In this document: positions 1 through 4,942 of the stretch, piece by piece
How positions within the stretch are numbered: position 1 is the stretch's first letter
Layout of the letters: each line of letters starts with the position of its first letter
Origin: Paenibacillaceae bacterium
GTDB lineage: Bacteria; Bacillota; Bacilli; Paenibacillales; NBRC-103111
Assembly (NCBI GenBank): GCA_020697475.1
Contig: JAJFMO010000316.1
Location: 1-5,235, forward strand
DNA length: 5,235 nucleotides
Direction: 5' to 3'
Notes under the pieces: model-generated
Seen by the model: the letters and a program-made list of their open reading frames with translations, nothing else
The model's database searches: none
Told to the model about the DNA's origin: nothing
Position numbers and translations under genes: made by a program

Positions 1-273
1 AACGACTTCTTGGAATTGATAAGGACCTTCCGGCGTATCGGACACTGCCCGTACTATTTCGGAGTTGCGCCTGTACCCGTTCGGAAATCCGGTGCTTTTG
101 GGCCAGCGGGAAGCAAACATGTGATACTTCTTATCTTCCGCCCGGATCACGGAGCCACACCATACGAAATAACCTTCCATCTTAAATCCTCCATGATTTG
201 GAACAGGCTTCAGTCGCCTGTAAAATGCCACTTCCGTATGTTTTCCACTCGGCGAGTTCCTTTCTAGTGTCAT
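1..273 (-). CDS. Putative glycoside hydrolase (GH43-like, beta-propeller type), N-terminal part; gene runs off the left edge
   Basis: The first 91 codons of a larger gene are present. The recognisable block starts near residue 22 (LKPVPNHGGFKMEGYFVWCGS) and continues with EDKKYHMFASRWP and SEIVRAVSDTPEGPY. This pattern of an aromatic-rich WCGS strand, a YHMFASRWP strand and a SEIV.A.SDTPEGPY strand is what I recall from bacterial proteins annotated as glycosyl hydrolases related to GH43/GH32 five-bladed propellers, so a sugar-cleaving role is inferred from family memory; substrate and catalytic residues are not visible. The ATG at 273 is chosen because GGAGG lies 10 nt upstream (284-288) and the frame stays open to the edge. 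An internal ATG at 180 also has a GGAGG 7 nt upstream, but that stretch encodes the conserved-looking GGFK and is likely coincidental. The gene lies 39 nt after the MFS transporter stop, so co-transcription is likely. No signal peptide is seen, suggesting a cytoplasmic enzyme. Confidence 0.62.
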   Translation of the reverse strand, partial: MTLERNSPSGKHTEVAFYRRLKPVPNHGGFKMEGYFVWCGSVIRAEDKKYHMFASRWPKSTGFPNGYRRNSEIVRAVSDTPEGPYQFQEVV

Positions 274-312
274 ACTCCATCATCCTCCAGGTCGATAGCG
301 AGCCATCTTGGC

Positions 313-1524
313 TCACTGTTTCACTGCCGCCTGCAAGTGAAACCGGTTCTTGCCGTCCTTCAAACGGTACAGCCGCCAGGCTGCGATCAGGCCGACCGCA
401 AGGCAGACGGTCCACGGGAAACCCGGCCAGCCCCACAGGTCGCCGAGATCGTAAAACCAGCCGCCCACGATTGTGCTCAAGGCTCCGCCAATCGCCAGCG
501 CATAGCCGTTGAACCCGTAATAGGAGGCGAGTTTGCCGGGCGGTGCAAACATCGGCACGACATCCATCAACAACGGACCGGCAATCATCGTACCGAGCGC
601 GAAGATAACCGAGCCGACCAACAGCAACGGCAAGCCGCCGGCAAAGCCGAACACGAACAGGCCGACGCCCATTACAAGGGCGCCTAGCCCAATCAGCATG
701 AAGCGGTTTTCGACTTCCTGCAGCATGCGGGTGATCGGCAGTTGGAACAGGATGACGGACAACGAAATCGCAGCATAAACGTAGGCGACACCGCTTTTGC
801 TCCCGGTCGCCGCCTCGGCCAGCTGCGGCACAGTCAAAAACAGCTGCATGAACAAATAATAGTAGCCGATCAAAATCAACGTATAGGCAACAAACGGTCT
901 ATCCTTAAAAATCGTCTGGATATCTTTTATGACGCTATGCCGGGCGAATTCCACCTCCAGCCTCGGAAGCTTCCAGCCGATCAGAAAGCCGATCGCGATA
1001 TAGATGGCACCGGAAACGAGCGACAAATATTGAAAGTCGAATGAGCTCAAGACACTTCCGACGATCGTCGAGGATACCATACCCAGGTTGGATACGATAT
1101 TTTTGAACGAAAACAGAACCTTCCGGTGCTCCTCCGGAGCCAACCTGGCGAAAGCGGCTTGATACGATGGTTCGAACAGCGCTCCGCCCAAACCGGAGAC
1201 GATCGCCGCCGCGAAAAATTGCCACACCTCGGTGCAAAATGCAAACGACAACCCGCCGACCGCACGGACGCCGATACCGAACACGAGCGTCTCCTTGCAG
1301 CCAAACCGGTCTGCCACCAAGCCGCCGATAAATGTAATGCCCTGCTGCGAAATCTGCCGTACACCGAGCAGTACGCCCGCCAGCGCCAACGACCACATAA
1401 AATCGCCGGTCAAATACAAGGTTAAATACGGAATGAGGGCGTAAAACCCCAAATTCATCATAAACGAGCTGACATACATTACCTTCAAGCTGCCTGGAGC
1501 CAACTTCCAAGCCTGCATCCCCAT
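313..1524 (-). CDS. MFS transporter, MdtH-like drug:H+ antiporter (DHA1) type
   Basis: A 403-residue, highly hydrophobic protein with the length and roughly 12-helix profile of the major facilitator superfamily. Residues about 15-65 form the first two helices, followed by a clear motif A (GGLVADRFGCK, residues 67-77) in the helix 2-3 loop. The central cytoplasmic loop is at about 186-210 and the second helix bundle spans about 212-388. The blocks LLGVRQISQQG, SGLGGALFEPSYQAA and YGFNGYALAIGGAL resemble the MdtH/YceL group of DHA1 exporters. The family uses the proton gradient to move small molecules across the cytoplasmic membrane; the substrate cannot be read from sequence. The ATG at 1524 is preceded by AGAAGGTGG with 7-nt spacing. 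The frame stays open to an ATG at 1623, but that would sit at the predicted transcript start and adds an un-MFS-like Arg/Cys-rich tail. A putative glycoside hydrolase gene follows 39 nt downstream, so the exporter annotation may hide a sugar-linked role. Expression probably starts at the promoter at 1632-1659. Confidence 0.88.
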   Translation of the reverse strand: MGMQAWKLAPGSLKVMYVSSFMMNLGFYALIPYLTLYLTGDFMWSLALAGVLLGVRQISQQGITFIGGLVADRFGCKETLVFGIGVRAVGGLSFAFCTEVWQFFAAAIVSGLGGALFEPSYQAAFARLAPEEHRKVLFSFKNIVSNLGMVSSTIVGSVLSSFDFQYLSLVSGAIYIAIGFLIGWKLPRLEVEFARHSVIKDIQTIFKDRPFVAYTLILIGYYYLFMQLFLTVPQLAEAATGSKSGVAYVYAAISLSVILFQLPITRMLQEVENRFMLIGLGALVMGVGLFVFGFAGGLPLLLVGSVIFALGTMIAGPLLMDVVPMFAPPGKLASYYGFNGYALAIGGALSTIVGGWFYDLGDLWGWPGFPWTVCLAVGLIAAWRLYRLKDGKNRFHLQAAVKQ

Positions 1525-1557
1525 AGCCCGGCCACCTTCTGTTTGCGCATGACCCCG

Positions 1558-1617
1558 CCTGCATCGTTGAAATGCGAAGCCGGTCCTACATAAGCCAGCT
1601 CGCCCCGACAATGCAGG
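1558..1617 (-). promoter_or_regulatory. Structured leader RNA (nested hairpin) ahead of the MFS transporter gene
   Basis: In the predicted 5' untranslated region, CCTGCATTGT (1617-1608) can pair with ACGATGCAGG (1567-1558), giving 10 bp with one G-U pair. Inside it, GCGAGCTGG (1603-1595) pairs with CCGGCTTCGC (1583-1574), giving 9 bp with one G-U pair and one bulged U, around an 11-nt loop. The two stems are separated by a 4/6-nt internal loop. The structure ends 33 nt before the start codon and leaves the ribosome binding site free. It is not followed by a U-run, so it is not an intrinsic terminator as written. It matches no riboswitch class I can recognise by eye; a regulatory role is inference. 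Confidence 0.4.
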
Positions 1618-1631
1618 AGCCATCTCTATGC

Positions 1632-1659
1632 ATTATAGCAGCGATGCGCACAGCCGCAA
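1632..1659 (-). promoter_or_regulatory. Sigma-A-type extended -10 promoter for the MFS transporter unit
   Basis: Reading leftward, TATAAT (1637-1632) is a perfect -10 hexamer. It is preceded by TGC, giving the TGn extended -10 element. A weak -35, TTGCGG (1659-1654), sits at a 16-bp spacing. Transcription would start near 1625, giving a leader of about 100 nt before the ATG at 1524. The promoter lies downstream of the tRNA terminator, so the transporter unit should be independently transcribed. Confidence 0.65.
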
Positions 1660-1675
1660 GCATTTTATTACCGCT

Positions 1676-1705
1676 GGTCGCGGCTCTGCCTTCACGTCCG
1701 CGACC
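1676..1705. repeat. 8-bp perfect inverted repeat upstream of the MFS promoter (possible operator)
   Basis: GGTCGCGG (1676-1683) and CCGCGACC (1698-1705) are perfect inverted copies separated by 14 nt. The element is centred about 65 bp upstream of the predicted transcript start and lies between the tRNA terminator and the -35 element, so neither flanking gene should include it in a transcript. Position and symmetry fit a binding site for a dimeric regulator. No regulator gene is next to it, and no T-run follows, so it is not a terminator. Confidence 0.4.
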
Positions 1706-1748
1706 TGCCCGGCCATGGCAATCATTTTTCGTAAATTTCAAACAAAAA

Positions 1749-1787
1749 AAGAAAAAAGTCTACGTGAATTTTGTAGACTTTTTTCTT
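1749..1787 (-). terminator. Rho-independent terminator after tRNA-Ala, possibly bidirectional
   Basis: On the minus strand the arm AAAAAAGTCTAC (1784-1773) pairs with GTAGACTTTTTT (1763-1752) around a 9-nt loop, and the stem can be extended by a few more pairs. It is followed by a T-rich tail (TTTTTTCTTTTTTTG). It begins a few bases after the tRNA 3' end and would end both the tRNA transcript and any nrdR read-through. The A-rich arm also gives a T-run on the plus strand, so it could work in both directions. Confidence 0.9.
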
Positions 1788-1792
1788 CATTA

Positions 1793-1865
1793 TGGAGCCT
1801 AGGGGGATCGAACCCCTGACCTCATCGCTGCCAGCGATGCGCTCTCCCAGCTGAGCTAAGGCCCC
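1793..1865 (-). tRNA. tRNA-Ala, anticodon GGC
   Basis: The 73-nt cloverleaf folds fully. The acceptor stem is GGGGCCT/AGGCTCC with the G3-U70 wobble pair that marks alanine tRNAs. The D-arm is GCTC..GAGC, the anticodon stem is CATCG/CGATG with loop CTGGCAG (anticodon GGC, reading GCC), and the T-arm is AGGGG/CCCCT with loop TTCGATC. The discriminator base is A. The 3' CCA is not encoded (the next bases are TAA), so CCA must be added after transcription. The gene has its own promoter upstream and a terminator directly downstream. No integrase or duplicated tRNA end is seen, so there is no sign that it is used as an attachment site. Confidence 0.97.
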
Positions 1866-1898
1866 ACGTTGTATTCAGTTGCGATGCGGACAAAGAGC

Positions 1899-1928
1899 AT
1901 AATATCACAGCGCGGCAGCCTCTGTCAA
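1899..1928 (-). promoter_or_regulatory. Strong sigma-A promoter for tRNA-Ala
   Basis: A perfect -35 hexamer TTGACA (1928-1923) and a near-consensus -10 TATTAT (1904-1899) are separated by 18 bp, with a TGA (TGn) extension directly before the -10. Transcription should start near 1892, about 27 nt before the mature tRNA 5' end. The -35 lies only 3 nt after the nrdR stop codon. Confidence 0.8.
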
Positions 1929-1931
1929 ACA

Positions 1932-2420
1932 TTACTTTCCCGCACCTATAGGGCCATCCCCCGACGGGTGCTTGCTCAAAATCTCCGTCAGTTCCTTCAT
2001 GAACATATTGATATCCTTGAACTGCCGATAGACGGAAGCAAAGCGCACATAAGCGACCTCGTCCACCGGATACAGCTCACCCATCACGAGCTCGCCGATG
2101 TCCCGGCTGTTCACTTCACCGCTCGCGGTCAGACGCAGCTTCCGCTCCACCTCAGAAACGATCATCTCCAGCCGTTCCAGCGATACGGGACGCTTCTCGC
2201 AGGCGCGAATGAGGCCGCGCAAAATTTTGCCGTGATCGAATTCTTCCCGGCTCCCGTCCTTTTTGATGACAATCAACGGTGTTTCTTCAATCATCTCAAA
2301 AGTAGTGAATCGCTTGCTGCAGCTCTCGCATTCGCGGCGTCGGCGGATCGACTTGTTCTCGTTGGCCGGCCGGGAATCCAGCACTTTAGTGCCGTCGTAA
2401 TCGCAGTAGGGACATTTCAT
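1932..2420 (-). CDS. nrdR: NrdR, transcriptional repressor of ribonucleotide reductase genes
   Basis: A 162-residue protein, the usual NrdR length. The N-terminal zinc ribbon has C3-P-Y-C6 and C31-E-S-C34, with the typical LDSRP and IRRRRECESC..RFTTFE segments. From about residue 48 to 138 there is an ATP-cone domain (IVIKKDGSREEFDHGKILRG, then the SREIGELVMGEL-like segment). NrdR senses ATP/dATP through the cone and represses ribonucleotide reductase operons through the zinc ribbon. The ATG at 2420 is chosen because it gives the canonical MKCPYC start and has AGGAG 7 nt upstream; the frame is open further upstream but that part matches nothing. The gene is divergent from the spore protein gene and is followed directly by the tRNA-Ala promoter, with no terminator between. 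I see no convincing sigma-A promoter for it and no clear NrdR box in the 128-nt divergent region. Confidence 0.97.
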   Translation of the reverse strand: MKCPYCDYDGTKVLDSRPANENKSIRRRRECESCSKRFTTFEMIEETPLIVIKKDGSREEFDHGKILRGLIRACEKRPVSLERLEMIVSEVERKLRLTASGEVNSRDIGELVMGELYPVDEVAYVRFASVYRQFKDINMFMKELTEILSKHPSGDGPIGAGK

Positions 2421-2487
2421 CGTCAGACTCCTCTCCATTATGGGCAGATGTCGCGCAGCTGAACATTTCATTTGCCATACGTTACCT

Positions 2488-2517
2488 GTTATGAACTCTG
2501 TGAAATCGCACATAATA
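2488..2517 (+). promoter_or_regulatory. Candidate sigma-G (forespore) promoter of the SASP gene
   Basis: CATAATA (2511-2517) fits the sigma-G -10 pattern CATnnTA exactly. At a 17-bp spacing, GTTATG (2488-2493) matches the last four positions of the sigma-G -35 pattern TGHATR. Transcription would begin near 2524, about 25 nt before the start codon. This agrees with forespore-specific expression, as known for alpha/beta-type SASP genes. Confidence 0.6.
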
Positions 2518-2548
2518 CACCTACCAACCAACGAGGAGGTGAACAGAC

Positions 2549-2773
2549 ATGGCAGCAGGACAAAACCGCAGCAGCAACACGCTTGTAGTTCCCCAAGCTA
2601 ACAATGCATTGGATCAACTGAAGTTTGAAGTTGCCCAGGAGTTGGGTATCGCCATTCCTCAAGACGGTTACATGGGCAACATGGCTACACGCGATGCAGG
2701 CGCCATCGGTGGTAACATCACTCGCCGCCTTGTGCAAATCGCAGAGCAACAATTGGCCGGTTCGTTCAAATAA
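2549..2773 (+). CDS. Alpha/beta-type small acid-soluble spore protein
   Basis: A 74-residue protein of typical length for the family. It has the two conserved segments: LDQLKFEVAQELGI (residues about 21-34), with the germination protease site between E27 and V28, and GAIGGNITRRLVQIAEQQLAG (about 51-71). These proteins coat spore DNA, shift it toward an A-like form and protect it from UV, heat and chemicals; at germination the GPR protease degrades them into an amino acid supply. The start has an excellent AGGAGGT (2534-2540) 8 nt upstream. It is the only plus-strand gene in the window, has its own sigma-G-like promoter, and converges on the lytic transglycosylase gene with 44 nt between the stops. 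No strong terminator hairpin is visible there. The gene is a clear member of the family, but which paralogue it is (ssp numbering) cannot be told. Confidence 0.96.
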   Translation: MAAGQNRSSNTLVVPQANNALDQLKFEVAQELGIAIPQDGYMGNMATRDAGAIGGNITRRLVQIAEQQLAGSFK

Positions 2774-2817
2774 CGCAATAACGAAGCAATAATGACAAGA
2801 AGTGTTGAATCAGTTGC

Positions 2818-3420
2818 TCATGGGCGACGGTTCAATGCTTCTTTTCCCTGTAGTCCCAAGCCTTCTTTATAAAATTGTGCGTACTTGGAATAATAATAAT
2901 TCACTTTCGTCACAAAATGCCGCGTCTCCCCGAACGGAATCCGGTTCGCATCGGACAATGTCCCATCCCAATCGCCGTTCTCCAGCCATTTGCCTGCATT
3001 GCCGGGACCGGCATTGTAAGCCGCCAGCATCGCATTAACATTTCCTTTGAATTGCTCCAGCAGCCACTGCACATACCAAGTGCCCATCTGAATATTATCC
3101 GCCGGGATCACGAGATGTTCTTGAGTCATATGGCGAAAAGGGTCGCGCTGAAACATCCACTCCGCCGTATCCGGCATAATCTGCATCAACCCGACCGCGC
3201 CTTTGTTCGATACCCGATCGGGTTTGAAATTGCTCTCCACTCGGATAATCGAGGCGATCAACAACGGATCCACCCCGAATTGATTGGCGTGAAAACTGAT
3301 TTCTTGCTGATACCGGATCGGATAAAGCCATTTGCCCCACAGATGGGATTGGAAAAACAAAATGGCTAAAAAGGCGATCAGGAGCAACGCGAAAACACGC
3401 TTTTTGCGTAGAAAGCTCAT
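2818..3420 (-). CDS. Membrane-anchored lytic transglycosylase (SLT family 1)
   Basis: A 200-residue protein with a positively charged N-terminus (FLRKKR) and one hydrophobic segment at about 9-24, read as a signal anchor, so the enzyme domain faces outside. The SLT domain covers about 36-185: IIRVESNF with the catalytic Glu62, GAVGLMQIMP (74-83), then AAYNAGPGNAGKWL (133-146) and a late ETRHFVTKV..YY segment (165-177). This motif order is typical of Slt70-type family 1 transglycosylases, which cut the MurNAc-GlcNAc bond in peptidoglycan and leave a 1,6-anhydro end. Its ATG overlaps the coaE stop in an ATGA, with AAAGGGA 6 nt upstream, so translation is probably coupled to coaE. It is the last gene of the run mutM, ytaF, coaE. 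Its position next to sporulation-linked genes raises a possible role in spore wall remodelling, but this is inference only. Confidence 0.93.
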   Translation of the reverse strand: MSFLRKKRVFALLLIAFLAILFFQSHLWGKWLYPIRYQQEISFHANQFGVDPLLIASIIRVESNFKPDRVSNKGAVGLMQIMPDTAEWMFQRDPFRHMTQEHLVIPADNIQMGTWYVQWLLEQFKGNVNAMLAAYNAGPGNAGKWLENGDWDGTLSDANRIPFGETRHFVTKVNYYYSKYAQFYKEGLGLQGKEALNRRP

Positions 3421-4013
3421 AACAGTCCCTTTCCCCGCAAAAATGTTTCCACCTGCTCTTCGGTCGCGGAAAGCGATCCTTGGTTATCGATCACATAATC
3501 TGCGCGCGCTTTCTTCTCGTCGATCGGCAGTTGAGCGCTTAGGCGCCGCTCCGCTAGCTCCGTCGTCAGACCATCCCGCTGAATCAGACGGGTAAGCTGA
3601 ATTTCCCTTGGAACGTACACGACCATCACTTCGGAAAACCAGGACTCCAATTTCGATTCATATAAAAGGGGCACATCCACCACGACCAGCTTGTCCGGGT
3701 AACGCGACTCGTTCTCCCGCATTCTTCCCATCATAATCTGTCGGATGCGCGGATGCAAGATCTGCTCCAGATCACGCTTGGCGTTCGGATCGGCGAAGAC
3801 GATCTCTCCAAGCCGTTTGCGATGCAAGCTGCCGTCTTCGTTGATGACGTCTTGTCCAAAACGGACGGCAATTTCGCCGAGCGCGGGGCTGCCGGGCTCG
3901 ACGACTTCTCTCGCGAGGGCGTCAGCGTCAACGAGGATCGCCCCGCGGGCGGCCAACATGGCCGCGACCGTGCTTTTGCCGCAGGCGATTCCTCCGGTTA
4001 GTCCGATATTCAT
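3417..4013 (-). CDS. coaE: Dephospho-CoA kinase
   Basis: A 198-residue protein, the normal length for CoaE. The P-loop GGIACGKS is at residues 7-14, directly after the start. It is followed by the DPCK signature LVDADALAREVV (27-38), VVDVPLLYES (111-120) and the lid/CoA region RLSAQLPIDEKKARADYVIDN (157-177). It phosphorylates the 3'-hydroxyl of dephospho-CoA with ATP, the final step of coenzyme A synthesis, in the cytoplasm. The ATG at 4013 is preferred because AGGTG lies 6 nt upstream. A GTG at 4022 is in frame, but it is part of that ribosome binding site and has none of its own. The gene begins 18 nt after the ytaF stop and ends in a 4-nt overlap with the lytic transglycosylase. The order mutM-ytaF-coaE is the same as I recall for Bacillus relatives. 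Confidence 0.97.
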   Translation of the reverse strand: MNIGLTGGIACGKSTVAAMLAARGAILVDADALAREVVEPGSPALGEIAVRFGQDVINEDGSLHRKRLGEIVFADPNAKRDLEQILHPRIRQIMMGRMRENESRYPDKLVVVDVPLLYESKLESWFSEVMVVYVPREIQLTRLIQRDGLTTELAERRLSAQLPIDEKKARADYVIDNQGSLSATEEQVETFLRGKGLL

Positions 4014-4031
4014 AGTTTTCACCTGTTTAGT

Positions 4032-4739
4032 TTACAATAATTTTAGAATGCCCATCAGAATCAAAATGCACCCCGGCAAGATCGACAGCTTGCGGATCCA
4101 GCTCAAGTTGGCGAAGCGATAGCCGACGGCGAGGCCGGCGCCGATAAAGCTGCCGCTGGCGGCGGCGATCGTGGCGGCGGTAGCGAGCGGAGCAAAGCCG
4201 ATTAAGGCAGCTCCGATGCCGGCTCCGAAGGCGTCGAGCGACAGGGCTATGCCGAGCAGCGTCGCTTCGGACATGGAGATGTTGCCGGAGTGGTCCCAGT
4301 CGGCGACCGACGGCGTTTTTAATATTTGTATGACAAGCCCGAGCCGTTTAATCTCGATGCGGAGCATTTTTTTCGGCTCGGGGGTTAAGGCGTTGGAGTT
4401 TGCGGGTAACTGGACAGCTTGGGATGGTTCGGTTGCTGCCGATGGTCCGCCTAGTTCGTCCGGTTCGTCCTTGCGCGTAATGATCTGGTAAATCGCCCAA
4501 ATGCCGATGCCAAGCAAAATGACCGCACCGATCGATCTCGCCCCGGTGGGCGATAAGAATCGCAGCATCCATTGCCCGGCTTGCATCGACAAGTTGATGA
4601 TGATTCCCGAACAAAGCGAAATAATGAACAGTCCGTGAAGCGGGACGCGGATTTTCCTCAAGCCGTACATGACCCCGACGCCAAATCCGTCCAGGCTTAC
4701 GGCAAAAGCCAAAATAAGCAACGAAAGAAACGGCCACAT
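4032..4739 (-). CDS. ytaF: YtaF, sporulation-associated membrane protein of the MntP/YtaF family
   Basis: A 235-residue membrane protein built as two similar halves of three helices each (helices near 3-25, 35-55, 66-88 and 160-180, 185-207, 218-234). Each half has the family motif: AVSLDGFGVG (13-22) and ALSLDAFGAG (165-174), with the conserved Asp17 and Asp169 inside the membrane. The relatives in the MntP group export manganese; YtaF proteins are named as putative sporulation proteins, and their exact substrate is not established as far as I know. The hydrophilic central loop (about 89-155) ends in an EF-hand-like stretch at 147-158. The ATG at 4739 has GGAGG 7 nt upstream; the frame is open further upstream, but with no second good ribosome site. 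This GGAGG could be partly hidden by a small hairpin (4748-4765). It leads a compact group with coaE and the lytic transglycosylase. Confidence 0.9.
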   Translation of the reverse strand: MWPFLSLLILAFAVSLDGFGVGVMYGLRKIRVPLHGLFIISLCSGIIINLSMQAGQWMLRFLSPTGARSIGAVILLGIGIWAIYQIITRKDEPDELGGPSAATEPSQAVQLPANSNALTPEPKKMLRIEIKRLGLVIQILKTPSVADWDHSGNISMSEATLLGIALSLDAFGAGIGAALIGFAPLATAATIAAASGSFIGAGLAVGYRFANLSWIRKLSILPGCILILMGILKLL

Positions 4740-4842
4740 AATCGGTCCTCCCGGTCTGGCCGGAGCGGATGACAGCGCAGGCGTACGGGCGTGGCGCAAC
4801 TACCTTGGAACAAAGGTGGCTTACGCTATGCTGCGTCAACCG

Positions 4843-4886
4843 TCTCCGGCGTTGATGCCCCTATTATATGGGCGAGACGCCGGGGA
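4843..4886. repeat. Long inverted repeat in the mutM-ytaF spacer
   Basis: TCTCCGGCGT (4843-4852) pairs with ACGCCGGGGA (4877-4886), 10 bp with one G-U pair on the plus strand. Inside, GCCC (4857-4860) pairs with GGGC (4870-4873), leaving a 9-nt A/T-only apex apart from one C. The plus-strand hairpin is the better one; on the minus strand the G-U pair becomes an A-C mismatch. No T-run follows on either side, so it is not an intrinsic terminator for mutM. It could be a protein-binding site, since the -10-like sequence sits at its centre. Confidence 0.5.
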
Positions 4887-4890
4887 GGTG
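4862..4890 (-). promoter_or_regulatory. Candidate sporulation-type (sigma-K or sigma-E like) promoter upstream of ytaF
   Basis: Reading leftward, CATATAATA (4870-4862) fits the sigma-K -10 pattern CATAnnnTA exactly and is close to the sigma-E -10 pattern. CACC (4890-4887) sits 16 bp upstream, where sigma-K promoters carry mACm. The same stretch contains TATAAT, but no good TTGACA-like -35 is found 17 bp upstream. Transcription would start near 4855 and give a leader of about 115 nt before ytaF. The match is short and needs experimental support. Confidence 0.35.
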
Positions 4891-4942
4891 ATTTATGGCC
4901 AGAATAACGGAATGTAAGTCCGTTAAACCCCGTGGACGCTTG

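Noticed and set aside
182..273. Apparent frameshift or stop just before the conserved MEGYFVWCGS block of the glycoside hydrolase (a second frame with a stop at 182-184 reads up to it).
   Set aside because: The frame starting at the ATG at 273 reads straight through into the conserved block, with a ribosome site upstream and a sensible LKPVPNHGGFK lead-in. No frameshift is needed.
337..1444. Several plus-strand open frames opposite the MFS gene.
   Set aside because: They are antisense shadows of a GC-rich coding sequence. They lack ribosome sites and are rich in Arg, Pro and Ala without recognisable domains.
1525..1623. Longer start (ATG at 1623) for the MFS transporter.
   Set aside because: It would sit at the predicted transcript start without a ribosome site and add 33 residues unlike an MFS N-terminus. 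The ATG at 1524 has AGAAGGTGG at good spacing.
1793..1865. tRNA-Ala as an integration site for a mobile element carrying the transporter and hydrolase genes.
   Set aside because: No integrase, no repeated tRNA 3' end and no compositional break were seen in the window.
2500..2513. TGTG-n6-CACA symmetry in the nrdR-SASP divergent region as a CRP-like or NrdR box.
   Set aside because: The spacing and inner bases do not fit a CRP site, and it does not match the NrdR box pattern; imperfect short symmetry is expected by chance.
2421..2531. Longer start for NrdR (37 extra residues).
   Set aside because: The canonical NrdR start is MKCPYC, and the ATG at 2420 has its own ribosome site; the extension overlaps the divergent promoter region.
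2761..2785. TTCGTT/AACGAA inverted repeat at the end of the SASP gene as a terminator.
   Set aside because: Only 6 bp, A/T-rich, with a 13-nt loop and no T-run on either strand; too weak to call.
2875..3369. A 164-codon plus-strand open frame opposite the lytic transglycosylase.
   Set aside because: The minus-strand frame carries a complete SLT domain with its catalytic motif. The plus-strand translation matches no family and has no ribosome site.
4740..4860. A manganese (yybP-ykoY) riboswitch or T-box in the ytaF leader, considered because MntP relatives can be riboswitch-controlled.
   Set aside because: None of the conserved sequence blocks of these RNAs could be found by eye. A covariance search would settle it.
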